This document shows positions 1-12,954 of a stretch of DNA of 64,000 bases, in pieces (the first letter of the stretch is position 1; every line of letters starts with the position of its first letter). The notes beneath the pieces are model-generated. The model was not told the DNA's origin. It worked only from the letters and a program-made list of their open reading frames with translations, and made no database searches. This DNA comes from Dastarcus helophoroides. Lineage: Eukaryota; Arthropoda; Insecta; Coleoptera; Bothrideridae. Made by a program: the position numbers and the translations under genes. Where the stretch lies: positions 37,332,126-37,396,125 of the forward strand of contig CM053327.1 in assembly GCA_028583605.1 (NCBI GenBank), read 5' to 3'.

Positions 1-268
1 ACTGCGAGGTCCTAAATCCAAATTGAAATACAAATTTGAACAAGAAATGCAAAAATTTAAACGCTGCATTTTGAGAGATTAAACCAAATTTTGAGAAAAA
101 CGTTTAAATTTTGGTAGACACAAACTCTCTTAATGAACTGGCGAACTACGAGGTCCTAGATCCAAATTGAAATACAAATTTGAACAAGAAATTCGAAAAT
201 TTAAACGCTGCATTTTAAGAGATTAAACCAAATTTCGAGAAAAACGTTTAAATTTTGGTAGACACATA
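1..268. repeat. 144-bp tandem repeat, about 1.9 copies
   Basis: The block starting GAGGTCCTAAATCC at position 6 recurs at position 150 as GAGGTCCTAGATCC, and the two copies stay collinear to the GGTAGACACA segment. The period is therefore 144 bp. The first copy is cut by the window edge, so the array may continue to the left. Copies differ at only a few positions, such as ATGCAAAAATT against ATTCGAAAATT. No coding potential is seen. Confidence 0.85.
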
Positions 269-290
269 CTGTAAGTTTGCCAAAATTGGA

Positions 291-455
291 AGCAAATTTG
301 TTCAAACTCTCGTCAAATTATTTGTACAAATTAGAAGCTCTTTAAATTAGACATAAATTTGTTCACACTAGAAACAAACTTATTTAAATTAACAGCAAAT
401 TTGTTCAAATTAGAATCAAACTTATTCAAATCAGAAGCAAATTTGTTCGAGTTGA
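291..455. repeat. 21-bp minisatellite
   Basis: The motif AAATTTGTTCA / AAACTTATTCA recurs at 355, 376, 397, 418 and 439, a 21-bp period, with a more degenerate copy at 294. Because 21 is divisible by 3, both strands stay open and give repetitive peptides (NLNKF-type on the minus strand). I read these as a by-product of the repeat and not as a gene. Confidence 0.8.
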
Positions 456-795
456 CAATACTTTTATTTAAAATTGTATATTTTGACACTTTTGTGCATA
501 TAATCATTTTGCCTGCATATTTCAAGCTTTTTATGTTGCATATAATCCGGTCTCTACGCGCTATCATCTCGCCAAATGCATCAGATACTCAGTCCGATGA
601 TGCCGCCGCCCGGCACGCCGCCCCTGAAGGACTACGAGTGCGAAAGAGCCTTCTTTTTGAGAATGAAAAGTGTGCTCGCCAAACGAAACGCTGGACTTAC
701 CAATGGCGGATACAAGGTAGGTAGTAGATAGGCAATGGGGGTTCTGGCCCAAAATCTCTTATGGAGGTACCTTCCCAAAAGTAAGACAGCTATTG

Positions 796-877
796 ATATA
801 CAAATCTTATCCTCTTAAACCAAGAAGATTAAAAAATACAACAACTTGAGGATAACCAAAGACAAGTCCGTTCCACC
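796..877. mobile_element. Hammerhead-foldback family copy, centre deleted
   Basis: The left half (ACAAATCTTATCC..AACCAAGAAGATT) is the antisense arm and the right half (GGATAACCAAAGAC..TCCGTTCCACC) is the sense arm of the short dispersed family described at 25671-25880. The ribozyme-like centre is missing, leaving the two inverted arms nearly abutting. An A-run follows. Confidence 0.65.
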
Positions 878-1052
878 AAAAAAAAGTTAGACACTAGTCT
901 GCAATTACTTTACTGAAAATGGATCCTGACGTCTTTAGGTGTAAATTTCTTCGTCGGGAAAACTGATCGTCCGTTCAAAATCGAATGTTCGACCACAAGC
1001 GATGTTAAATCAGAATTCCAAGATAAACTAGACTAAAAGGATTCTTTCTGGA

Positions 1053-1650
1053 GCGTTTGTCAACCAAACTTGATGCATAAAAACGTCTAATGATAGCAAA
1101 TATCGTTAGCTAATAAGTAACTTAAAACTAATAGGAAAATAATTGCATATATCGTTACATTTTTAATTTCTTTAATCCACAACAAAACTAAACAAAAACT
1201 GGGGCGTTTGTCAACCAAACTTGATGCATAAGGAAGACTGATGATAGCAAATATCGTTAGCTAATAAGTAACTTAAAACTAATAGGAAAATAATTCCATA
1301 TATCGTTACATTTTTAATTTCTTTAATCAACAACAAAACTAAACAAAAACTGGGGCGTTTGTCAACCAAACTTGATGTATAAGGAAGACTAATGATAGCA
1401 AATATCGTTCGCTAATAAGTAACTTAAAACTAATAGGAAAATAATTGCATATATCGTTACATTTTTAATTTCTTTAATCAACAACAAAACTAAACAAAAA
1501 CTAGGGCGTTTGTCAACCAAACTTGATATAAGGAAGGCTGATGATAGCAAATATCGTTAACTTATAAGTAACTTGAAACTAATAGGAAAATAATTCCATA
1601 TATCGTTACATTCTTGATTTCTTTAATCAACAACAAAACTAACCCAAAAC
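1053..1650. repeat. 151-bp satellite, four tandem copies
   Basis: GCGTTTGTCAACCAAACTTG begins at 1053, 1204, 1355 and 1506, exactly 151 bp apart. Each unit contains a short inverted repeat (GTTTG-TCAAC-CAAAC), then GATAGCAAATATCGTT and a shared AATAGGAAAATAATT segment. The last copy is the most diverged. No reading frame is conserved. Confidence 0.93.
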
Positions 1651-1864
1651 TAAAACGAACAGTCTGAAAAATTAATGATGCAAATAATGCAAGAAAATCA
1701 GTTTAACAACAAAAATTAAAATAGAAAACCTAAAAAATTAAATAACGACGCATCGACAAAATTAATGTTCAATGCTTAAACATCCGGATTATTCAAAGTC
1801 AAGGATATTAAACATTTATGGGAGGCGACGCTTAGATTATTGTTTATAAAAAACTACCAAATAA

Positions 1865-2100
1865 ACGTAGCCCAAACATTTAACTTCGCAAGATAGTTAC
1901 ATATGCCTACTTTTCCGAACTATTTGAGGCTTGTGACGTGAAGAAAAAAAGACCATTCGCCCGCAAGTAACGTGTGGTTTAAAAAAATTTTCGTCGACGT
2001 AGCCCAAGCGTTTATTTGCCCAAGCTAGTTATATATGCCTACTTTTTGGAACTATTTGAGGGGTGTGACGTTAAGCAAAAAAAAACGATTCGCCTGCAAA
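1865..2100. repeat. 132-bp tandem duplication
   Basis: ACGTAGCCCAA occurs at 1865 and 1997, followed in both copies by ATGCCTACTTTT, AACTATTTGAGG and a GTGACGT segment. Two diverged copies are present. The function is unknown. Confidence 0.8.
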
Positions 2101-2999
2101 CAACAACACTTCAGTCGGCATCACCTATTTTCCTCATAGATTCACAAAACTCAAAACGTCGCCGGAAAATATTTCTCGAGTAGTAGCCACTTCGTACCAT
2201 TTTATTTTTAAAATATTCCACACTGTTCGCGATTTCACATTTGTTCTGCGATCACAATCGGTCAATTTTCAAACGAGAAGCAGATGCCGATCTCTTTTTT
2301 CTTTCTTTATTATGCTGAAGGATGAAGGGATCGAAGATCTCTTCATCTTTCTAACACAATCTAAAACTTCAATTTGTTTCTCTCGATTCCCGATTGTAAA
2401 TTGTGTGCTGTCGCATTATCTAGCGATGACGACGCTTGTTGACGCTTGTGATGATGCTTGGAATCACCAACAGCCTGAAAGAGGGTTTAAAATATATTTT
2501 GATTCGTCAGCATAAATTAAAACAAATTAACTATTCGTATAATATTCGTAATACTTCTGTTAAAATTAATGACGTAACTGAAACACTTTATAATCATAAA
2601 TAAAATATAGCGTAACGAATAACGCGAGGATTTTTTTTTAAAGCCACGCTGGTGAAATTTCCATTTTTCAGGAGAAAGTCCAATTAAAAAGGATGGTGTA
2701 AAAGGGCTCTCGAGCCCCAGAGGGATGGATATTAATGTAACAAGTGGAACTCCAATTATTCGTCCGGACGAATGTCATTTTGCGCCACTTCCCGCCGCGA
2801 AGTTTTGTTTTAATTTGGTTAAATCAGCAGCGAAATGGAGGTTTTTTCCTGATTCAAGTTCGTTCCGTTTGAAGTGCTCTCGAAACAAAAATGAATCCTG
2901 GGAGACAAATCAGGATTTATAAATTTTTCGCTAATTGCGTTGGTCGTATTTCAGTTGAATAATAAAATAAAATTGTATTCATATTCAAAGTAATTTATT
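2101..2999. other. Unique AT-rich sequence, no gene recognised
   Basis: This stretch has a more ordinary base composition than its surroundings. Two short open frames (67 codons at 2312-2515 and 65 codons at 2725-2922, plus strand) have no domain, signal peptide or family I recognise, and they are within the length expected by chance. Nothing else is supported. Confidence 0.5.
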
Positions 3000-5900
3000 C
3001 AAAAAGGTTGACGATTGAAGTAATTAGTAAAGCCAATTAATAAAGTTGAACTTCCGAGAAAACCAACATTTTTGGAGTAATGAATCAAAATTTGTGATTA
3101 AAAAAATAATATAAATAAAAAGAAATTCAAAAACTAAACTCTCAAGTTCTGAAAAATCGAAAATTAAGTACGTAAAAATTTGAAGATCTTTAAAGAAGTT
3201 TAGAAAAACGAGAATCCTAAGTTTAAACTGAAGGTTTCTGAAAAAAAAATTGGAGGATAAGGATAAAACATTTTCATTTTAAAAAAATGTGTTTGAAAAT
3301 TTCGAGTTTTTTATGAGATTTCCATTTTTTAATTTGAAATTTCCATTTTTTTAATATTTTTTTATTTAAATTTTCAACTTTAAATCAGATTGCTTGAAAA
3401 GAGTCGAAACTTTGAAATAAAAATTGAAATTTCGGGAAAACTTTGGAAAATCAAAAACGGATTTTGTAATGAAAATATAAATTTAAGAAAGAAACTCTTA
3501 AGTTCTGATTTCGATTTTTCAATTTGAAATTTTGATTTCTTAATTATTTTATTTAAATTTTCAACTTAAAGTCACATTCCTAGAGAAAATCGAAGCTCTG
3601 AAATAAAAATTGATATTTCGGGAAAACTTTGGAAATTTAAACAAAAATTTTGTAATTAAAATAGCAATTCAAGGAAAAACCTCAAAGTTCGGGAAAATCG
3701 AAAATCGACTACGTAGCAAATCGAAAATCTTTAGAAAATGAGAATTTTAAATTTGAACTGAAAATTTTCCGCCCAAAAAAGTGGAAATTTTAATGAAACG
3801 TTTGCATGTAAAGAAAATGTGTTTAAATATGTCGAGTCTTATGAGATTTCTACTTTTTAATTTGGAATTTCGACTTCTTAATTATTTTAATTAAATTTTC
3901 AGTTTTAAGTCAGATTCCTAGAAAAAGTCGAAACTCTGAAATAAAAATTGTAATTTCGGGAAAACTTCGGAAATTTAAACAAGAATTTTGTAATGAAAAT
4001 AGAAATTCAAGAAAAAAACATCAAAGTTCTGGAAAGTCGAAAATCGAGTACGTAGCAATTCATAAATCTTTAAAAAAGTTAAAGAAAATGAGAATTTTAA
4101 ATTTAAACTGAAAATGTTCCCCCCAAAAAAGTGGAAATTTCAATGAAACGTTTGCATGTAAAGAAAATGTGTTTAAATATGTCGAGTCTTATGAGATTTC
4201 TATTTTTTAATTTGGAATTTCGACTTCTTAATTATTTTAATTAAATTTTCAATTTTAAGTCAGATTCCTAGAATAAGTCGAAGTTCTGAAATAAAAATTG
4301 TAATTTCGGGAAAACTTTGGAAATTCAAAAACGATTTTTATAATGAAAATAGAAATTCAAAAAAGAAGTTCTGAAAAATTGAAAATCAAGTACGTAAAAT
4401 TTCGAAAACCTTAAAAAAAGTTTTGAAAAACGAGATTATTAAGGTTGAACTGAAAATTTTCTGAAAAAGGTGGAGCTTTCGATGAAACATTTTCATGTAA
4501 GGAAAAACTGTTTAAAAATTTCGAATTTTTTTATGAGATTTCCATTTTTTAATTTGAAATTTCGATACTTCAATTTTTTTATTTAGTTTTTCGACTCGAG
4601 TCAGATTTGTCAAAAAAAACCGAATCTCTGAAATAGGAATTGAAATTTCCGAAAAATTTGGGGAATTGAAAAAAGTTTCGTTATTAAAATAGAAATTAAA
4701 GAAAGGGATTCCAAAGTTCTGAAAAATCGAAAATTAAATACGTAAAAATTCGAAAATCTTTAAAGAAGTTTAGAAAAACGAGAATTTTAAGTTTAAACTG
4801 CAAATTTCCTGAAAAAAGTAGTAATTTCGATAAAATATTTGCATGTAAAGAAAATATGTTTAAATATGTGGAATTTTTTAATGAGATTTCCATTTTTTAA
4901 TATAAAATTTTGACTTCTCAATTATCTTAATTCAATTTTCAATTTTATGCAGATTCCTAGAAAAAGTCGAAGCTCTGAAATAAAAATTGAAATTTCGGGA
5001 AAATTTTGGAAATTCAAAAACGAATTTTGTAATGACAATAGAAAATCAAATAAGAAACCCTTAAGTTCTAAAAAATTGAAAATCAAATACGTAAAATTTC
5101 GAAAATCTTTAAAAAAGTTTACAAAAACGAGGTTATTAAGTTTAAAGGGATAATTTCCTGAAAAAGGTGGAAGCTTTAATGAAACATTTTCATGTAAGGA
5201 AAATCTGTTTAAAAATTTCGAGTTTTTTTATGAGATTTCTCTTTTTTAATTTAAAATTTCAATTTTTTGATTTTTTTATTTAGTTTTTCGACTTAAAGTC
5301 AGATTTGTCCAAAAAAATCGAAACTCTGAAATAGGAATTGAAAATTCCGGTAAATCTGGGAAATTAAAAAATAAATTTTTTTGTTAAAACAGAAATTTAA
5401 TAAAAAGACTTCAAAGTTCTGAAAAAACGGAATTTAAATACGTAAAAATTCGAAAATCTTTAAAGAGGTTTAGAAAAACGAGAATTTTAAGTTTAAACTG
5501 CAAATTTCCGGAAAAAAGTGGAAATTTCGATAAAATATTTGCATGTAAAGAAAATATGTTTAAATATGTCAAGTTTTTTATGAGATTTCTGTTCTTTAAT
5601 TTGAAATTTCGACTTCTTAATTATTTTAATTAAATTTTTAATTTTAAGTCAGATTCCTAGAAAAAGTCGAAGCTCTGAAATAAAAATTGAAATTTCGGGG
5701 AAACTTCCGCAATTCAAAAACGAATTTTGTAATGAAAATAGAAATTCGAGAAATAAACTCGTAAGTTCTGAAAAATTGAAAATCAAATACATAAAAATTC
5801 GAAAATCTTTAAAAAAGTTTAGATTAAGTTTAAACTGAAAATTTCCTGAAAAAAGTGAAATTTTCGATGAAATATTTTCATGTAAGGAAAATCTGTTTAA

Positions 5901-8900
5901 ACATTTCGAGGTTTTTATAGGATTTCTTTTTTTTTAATTTGAAATTTCGATTTTTCAATTTTTTTATTAAGTTTCTCGACTTAAAGTCAAATTTGTCAAC
6001 AAAAAAATCGAACCTCTGAAATAAGAATTGCAATTTTCGAAAAATTTAGGAAATTGGACAAAAGGTTTGTTATTAAAATAGAAATTTAAAAAAGAAACTC
6101 TAGATTTCTAAAAAACTCGAAAACTAAATACGTAAAAATTCGAAAGTCTTTAAAGAGGTTTAGGAAAACGAGAATTTTAAGTTTAAACTGCAAATTTCCT
6201 GAAAAAAAGTGGAATTTCCGATAAAATATTTGCATGTAAAGAAAATGTGTTTAAATATGTCAAGTTTTTTTATGAGATTTTCATTTTTCAATTTGAAATT
6301 TCGACTTCTTAATTATTTTAATTAGATTTTTAATTTTAAGTCAGATTCCTAGAAAAAGTCGAAGCTCTGAAATAAAAATTGAAATTTCGGGAAAACTTCG
6401 GTAATTCAAAAACAAATTTTGTAATAAAAATAGAAATTTAAGAAAGAAACCCTTAAGTTCTAAAAAAATAAAAATCAAATACGTAAAAATTCGAAAATCT
6501 TTAAAAAAGTTTAGAAAAAGAAGATTATTAAGTTTAAATTGAAAATTTCCTGAAAAAGGTGGAATTTTCGATGAAATATTTTCATGTAAGGAAAATCCGT
6601 TTAAAAATTTCGAGTTGTTTTATGAGATTTCTATTTTTTAATTTGAGATTTCGATTTTTCAATTTTTTTATTTAGTTTTTCGACTTAAAGTCAAATTTGT
6701 CAAAAAAATCTAAACTTTGAAATGAGAAATTAAATTTCCAGAAAATTTGGGAAATTAAAACAAAGTTTTGCTATTAAAATAGAAATTTAAGGAAAAAACT
6801 CCAAAGTTTTGAAAAATCGAAAATAAAATACGTAAAAATTCGAAAATGTTTGAAGAGGTTTAGAAAAACGAGATTATTAAGTTTAAACTAAAAATTTCCT
6901 GAAAAAGGTAAAATTTTCAATGAAATATTTTCATGTGGGAAAAATCTCTTTAAAAATTTCAAGTTTTTTTTATAAGATTTCTCTTTTTTAATTTGAAATT
7001 TCGATTTTACAATTTTTTTATTTAGTTTCTCAATTTAAAGTCAGATTTGTTAAAAAAAAATCGAAACTCTAAAATAAGAAGTGTAATTTTCGAAAAATTT
7101 GGGAAATTGAAAAAAAGTTTTATTATTAAAATAGAAATTTATGAAAGAGACTCCAAAGTTATGAAAAATCAAAAAATAAATACGTAAAAATTCGAAAATC
7201 TTTAAAGAGGTTTAGAAAAACGAGAATTTTAAGTTTAAACTGCAAATTCCCTGATAAAAGTGGAAATTTCGATAAAAGATTTGCCTGTAAAGAAAATGTG
7301 TTTAAAAATTTCGAGTTTTTTTATGAGATTTTCATTTTTTAATTTGAAATCTCGATTTTTTAATATTTTTTATTTAAATTTTCAACTTTAAGTCAGATTT
7401 GTCAAAAAAAATCAAAACTCTGAATTAAGAAATAAAATTTTCGGAAAATTTGAGAAATTGAAAAAAAGTTTTGTTATTAAAATGGAAATTTAAGAAAGAA
7501 ACTCCTAAGCTCTGAAAAATCGAAAATCAAATACGTAAAAATTGGAAAATCTTTAAAGAGGTTTAAAAAAACGAGAATTTTAAGTCTAAACTGAAAATTT
7601 CTAGAGAAAAAATAGAATTTTCGAAGAAATATTTACATGTGTCGAAGCTCTGAAATAAGAATTGAAATTTCGGGAAAACTTAGGAAATTCAAAAACGAAT
7701 TTTGTAATGAAAATAGTATTTCAAGAAAGAAAGTTTTGAAAAATTGAAAATCAAATACGTAAAAATTCGAAAATCTTTAAACAAGTTTAAAAAAACGAGA
7801 TTATTAAGTTTAAACTGAAAAAGGTGGAATTTTCGATGAAATATTTTCATGTAAAAAAAATCTGTTCAAAAATTTCGAAGTTTTTATAAGATTTCTATGT
7901 TTTAATTTAAATTTTCGATTTTTCAATTTTTCTATTTAGATTTTCGATATATAGCTCAGATTCGTCAAATAAAATCGAAACTCTGAAATAAGAATTGAAA
8001 TTTCTGGAAAATTTGAAAAAATTGAAACAAAGTTTTCTTATTAAAATAGAAATTTGAGAAAGAAACTCCAAAGTTCTGGAAAATTGAAAATTAAATACGT
8101 ATAAATTCGAAAATGTTTAAAGAGGTTCAGAAAAACGAGAATTTTAAGTTTAAACTGCAAATTTCCTGAAAAAAGTGGAAATTTCGATAAAATATTTACA
8201 TGTAACGAAAATGTGTTTAAATACGTCGAATTTTTTCTATGAGATTTTCATTTTTTAATTTAAAATTTCGACTTTTTATTTATTTTAATTAAATTTTCAA
8301 TTTTAAGTCAGATTCCTAGAAAAAGTCGAAGCTCTAAAATAAAAATTGAAATTTCAGGGAAAAACTTCTAAAATTCAAAAACGAATTTTGTAATGAAAAT
8401 AGAAATTTTAAGAAAGGGACTCCAAAGTTCTGAAAAATCGAAAATTAAATACGTAAAAATTCTAAAATGTTTGAAGATGTTTAGAAAAACGAGATTATTA
8501 AGTTTAAACTGAAAATTTCCTGAAAAAGGTGGAATTTTCGATGAAACATTTTCATATAAGGAAAATCTACTTTAAAAATCTCGAGTTTTTTATGAGATTT
8601 CTATTTTTTAATTTGAAATTTCGATATTTCAATTTTTTTATCTAGTTTTTCGACTTATAGTCAGATTTGTCAAAAAAAAAATCGAAACTCTGAAATAAGA
8701 ATTAAAATTTTCAGAAAATTTGGGAAATTGAAAAAAAGTGTTGTTATTAAAATAGAAATTTAAGAAAAGATTCCAAAGTTCTGAAAAATTGAAAATCAAA
8801 TACGTAAAAATTCGAAAAATCTTTAAGTTTAGAAGAACGAGATTATTAAGTTTACACTGAAATTTTCTGAAAAAGGTGGAATTTTCGATGAAACATTTTC

Positions 8901-11700
8901 ATATAAGGAAAATCTGTTTAAAAATTTCGATTTTTTAATGAGATTTCTATTTTTTAATTTGATTTTTCGATTTTTTTAATTTACTTTTTCGACTTAAAGT
9001 CAGATTTGTCAAAAAAATCAAAACTGAAATAAGAATTAAAATTTTCGGAATATTTGGGATTTTGAAAATAGTGTTGTTATTAAAATAGAAATTTAAGAGA
9101 GAAACCCCAAAGTTCTGAAAAATCGATAATTAAATGCGTAAAAATTCGAAAATCTTTAAAAAAGTTTAGAAAAAGAAGATTATTAAGTTTAAATTGAAAA
9201 TTTTCTGAAATAGGTGAACTTTTCGATGAAACATTTTCATGTAAGGAAAATCGGTTTAAAAATTTCGAGTTTTTTATAAGATTTCTATTCTTTAATTTGA
9301 AATTTCGAATTTACAATTTTTTTTATTTAGTTTTTCGACTTAAAGTCAGATTTGTCAAAAAAAATCGAAACTCTGAAATAGGAATTGAAATTTCCCGTAA
9401 ATTTGGGAAATTGAAAACAAAATTTTTTCGTTAAAATAGAAATTTAATAAAGAGATTCCAAAGTTCTGAAAAAACGAAAATAATTCGAAACGAATAAATT
9501 CGAAAATCTTTAAAGAGGTTTAGAAAAACGAGAATTTTAAGTTTAAACCTGCAAATTTCCTGAAAAAAGTGGAAATTTCGATAAAATATTTGCATGTAAA
9601 GAAAATGTATTTAAATATGTAGAGTCTTTTATGAGATTTCCACTTTTTAAGTTGAAACTTCGATTTTTAAATTTTTTTTTAAATTTGCGACTTTAAGTCA
9701 GATTGCTAGAAATGAGTCGAAACCTTAAAATAAAAATTGAAATGATTTCGGGGAAACTTCGGAAATTTCAAAAACGAATTTTGTAATGAAAGCATAAATT
9801 CAAGAAAGACTCTGAACAATTGAAAATCAAATACGTAAAAATTCGAAAATCTTTAAGTTGAGAAGAACGAGATTATTAAGTTTAAACTGAAAATTTTCTG
9901 AAAAAGGTGGAATTTTCGATGAAACATTGTCATGTAAGAAAAATCTGTTTAAAAATTTCGAGCTTTTTACAAGATTTCCATTTTTTAATTTGAAATTTCG
10001 ATTTTTCAATTTTTTCATTTAGTTTTACGACTTAAAGTCAGATTTGTCAAAAAAAAAACGAAACTCTGAAATAAGAATTTAAATTTCCGCAAAATTTGGA
10101 AAATTGAAAAAAAGTGTTGTCATTAAAATAGAAATTTAAGAAAGAGACTCCAAAGTTCTGAAAAATCGAAAATTAAATACGTGAAAATTCAAAAATCTTT
10201 ACAAAAGTTTAGAAAAACGAGATTATTAAGTTTAAACTGAAAATTTCCTGAAAAAGGTGAAATTTTCGATGAAACATTTTCATGTAAGGAAAATCGGTTT
10301 AAAAATTTCGGGTTTTTTATGAGGTTTCTATTTTTTAATTTGAAGTTTCGATTTTTTAATTTTTTTATTTAGTTTTTCGACTTAAAGTTAGATTTGTCAA
10401 AAAAAAAATCGAAACTCTGAAATAAGAATTGAAATTTCTGGAAAATTTAGCAAATTGAAAAAAGTTTTGTTATTAAAATGGAAATTTGAGAAGGAAACTT
10501 CAAAGTTATGAAAAATCGAAAATTAAATACGTAAAAATTCGAAAATCTTTAAGAGAGGTTTAGAAAAACGAGAATTTTAAGTTTAAACGGCAAATTTCCT
10601 AAAAAAAGTGGAAATTTCGATAAAATATTTGCATGTAAAGAAAATGTATTTAAATATGTCGAGTCTATTATGAGATTTCCATTTTTTAAGTTGAAACTTC
10701 GATTTTTAATTTTTTTTTTTAAATTTGCAACTTTAAGTTAGATTGCTAGAAAAGAGTCGAAACCTTTAAATAAAAATTGAAATTATTTCGGGGAGACTTC
10801 GGAAATTCAAAAACGAATTTTGTAATGAAAGTATAAATTGAAGAAAGACACTAAGTTCTGAACAATTGAAAATCAAATACGTAAAAATTCGAAAATCTTT
10901 AAGTCGAGAAGAATGAGATTATTAAGTTTAAACTGAAAATTTCCTGAAAAAGGTGGAATTTTCGATGAAACATTTTCATGTAAGGAAAATCTGTTTAAAA
11001 ATTTCTAGCTTTTTACGAGATTACCATTTTTTGATTTGAAATATCGATTTTTTAATTTTCTTAGTTAGTTTTTCGTACTAAAGTCAGATTTGTAAAAAAA
11101 AATCGAAACTCTGAAATAAGAATTGAAATTGCCGGAAAATTTTGAAAATAGGAAAATGTTTCGTTACTAAAATGGAAATTTAAGAAAGAAACTCCAAAGT
11201 TCTGAAAAATCGAAAATTAAATACATCAAAATTAGAAAATCTTTAAAGAGGTTTAGAAAAACGAGAATTTTAGGTTTATACTGAAAAGTCCTAGAAAAAA
11301 AATAGAATTTTGGAAAAAATATTTACATCTAAAAAAATGGTGTTTTAAAATTTTGAGATTTCCATTTTTTGATTATGAAATTTCGAGTTTCAAATTCTTT
11401 TGCTTAAATTTTCGACATCAGACGTCAGATTCCTAGAAGAGAACAAAAATTTTGAAATGAAAGCTGAAATTTCAGCAAAATTTGGGAATTCTAATAAAAA
11501 TTGCCTAAATTTCATATTTCGAGGAAACTTCATATATCGAGGAAAAACTTGAAATTTCAAGAAAACTCAAAATTTAATATTTAAATAAAATACTCGCCTA
11601 TTTATGAGGAATTTCTTCCGCATTCTCAAAATCCACGTTTGAAATTACAAATTTTTCCGTACAATTTTGAATTTAAAGCCAAATTTTTCGACTTTTCGGA
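3000..11700. repeat. ~350-bp satellite array, about 24 monomers, with higher-order structure
   Basis: The landmark AAGTCAGATT recurs near 3906, 4258, 4600, 4950, 5295, 5647, 5983, 6340, 6688, 7040, 7392, 7954, 8306, 8654, 8997, 9343, 9697, 10036, 10385, 10736, 11083 and 11423, so the monomer is about 345-352 bp. Other shared blocks are AAATACGTAAAAATTCGAAA, TTTTCATGTAAGGAAAAT and TTTTTATGAGATTT. One step (7392 to 7954) contains a partial unit. Monomer variants alternate in register, giving a dimeric pattern in the left half and a trimeric one near the right end. The plus strand is strongly A-rich. Short open frames inside are not conserved between monomers and are not genes. Confidence 0.95.
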
Positions 11701-12420
11701 AAAGAACCTGAACAAAATTGAAATTTAAACTTTAAAGTTGAAATTTCAACGGAACCCATTTTTGGCCTTGTGGCTATGTAAGTTATGGTTTTGGTTTATA
11801 CTAAAACCATAAATAAAATTAAACAAAACTAATATTTAAAAAAATCTTAAATCACTTTAAGAAGTACTTTTCATATAATTCTTCAAGATTTTCTATAAAA
11901 TAAAAAGCCATATATGGACCACTTCTGCAGGAATGTTTCGAATTAAAAAAAAATTACCATTTTTTGCCCCTATGGAGAATTTCGTCGTGGGGTCCTTTCG
12001 AACAAAAACTTTCATTATGGACCGCACCACTAATCAACACTTTATATGCACCAATAATTACATTGCAGGTGGTTACCTGTAAAATTGGAAATTCCCATTC
12101 AGCGGGACATTAGGACTGTCTTATCGCGAGCAAAGATACTTCGAAATGTGACTTTTCTAAAATTGGGAATTCCAACATCTGGGGATGAGATTACTCAGAT
12201 GGTACCGCCCACAGGGCACCCCTGTTCATTCAGGTGTAATCTTTACTATAATCTCACACAGGTATTGGCATTACTGTTGTTGGGTAGTTTTCGTTTTATT
12301 GTCCAAATCCGAAAGCACCGCCCTACAATTCTCTAATTTTTATTTATTGCTTTGTGCATTGGGGAGTATTAATTAGAACAAATAGAGTATACGATTGATG
12401 ATCCCTATTTACTAACTAGT
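11701..12420. other. Unique spacer after the satellite
   Basis: Mixed-composition sequence with overlapping short frames at 12085-12336 and 12185-12376 (plus strand). Neither shows a recognisable domain. Homopolymer content is lower than in the flanking repeats. No RNA gene or transposon terminus is recognised. Confidence 0.45.
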
Positions 12421-12900
12421 AATTAATATTCGCTTTATTGAAAATTTTAACTTTTTCATCTCAAATTCTCGACTTTAATTTAAATTTAGAACTTGAAGTT
12501 TTCACATTTTTCTCAAAATTTTGATTTCAAATTGATTTTTGGAATATAACCTCAAAATGTTAAAATTTTTCTTGAATTTTCGACTTTAATCACGAAATGC
12601 TGATGCTTAAAATCGAAATTTTGGGAAATTTTGAGATTTAAGCTGACACTTTTAACTTTTTCTGAAATATTGACTTTAAAACCTCGAAATTTGGCTTTAA
12701 CTCGAAATTAGTTTTATTTCAAAATTTTGAGTCGCAAGTCGAAATTTCGAATTTTATCTCTCTCTGTTTCTTGGAATTTCGACTTTGGTGTAAATATTTC
12801 GATTTTATTCGCAACATTTCGTTTTGAAGTCAAAATTCAAAGAATCTTTACTTCCAATTTGAAGAAGAACAAAGAATCGAAATTTCACAAAAGAGTTTGA
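12421..12900. repeat. Degenerate T-rich TTTCGA-type repeat
   Basis: The same vocabulary as the satellite (AAATTTCGACTTT, CTCAAAATTTTGA), but with the T-rich strand on plus. No clean long period is visible by eye. It has no coding potential. Confidence 0.6.
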
Positions 12901-12954
12901 GAAATTGTCGTACCACACTTTGGGAAACACTTCGATAAAGTTTCGGCGTCAGAG

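Noticed and set aside
1224..1260. CTGATGATAGCAAATATCG in the 151-bp satellite as a hammerhead
   Set aside because: CTGATGA is present, but there is no GAAA in the required place and no helix II closes.
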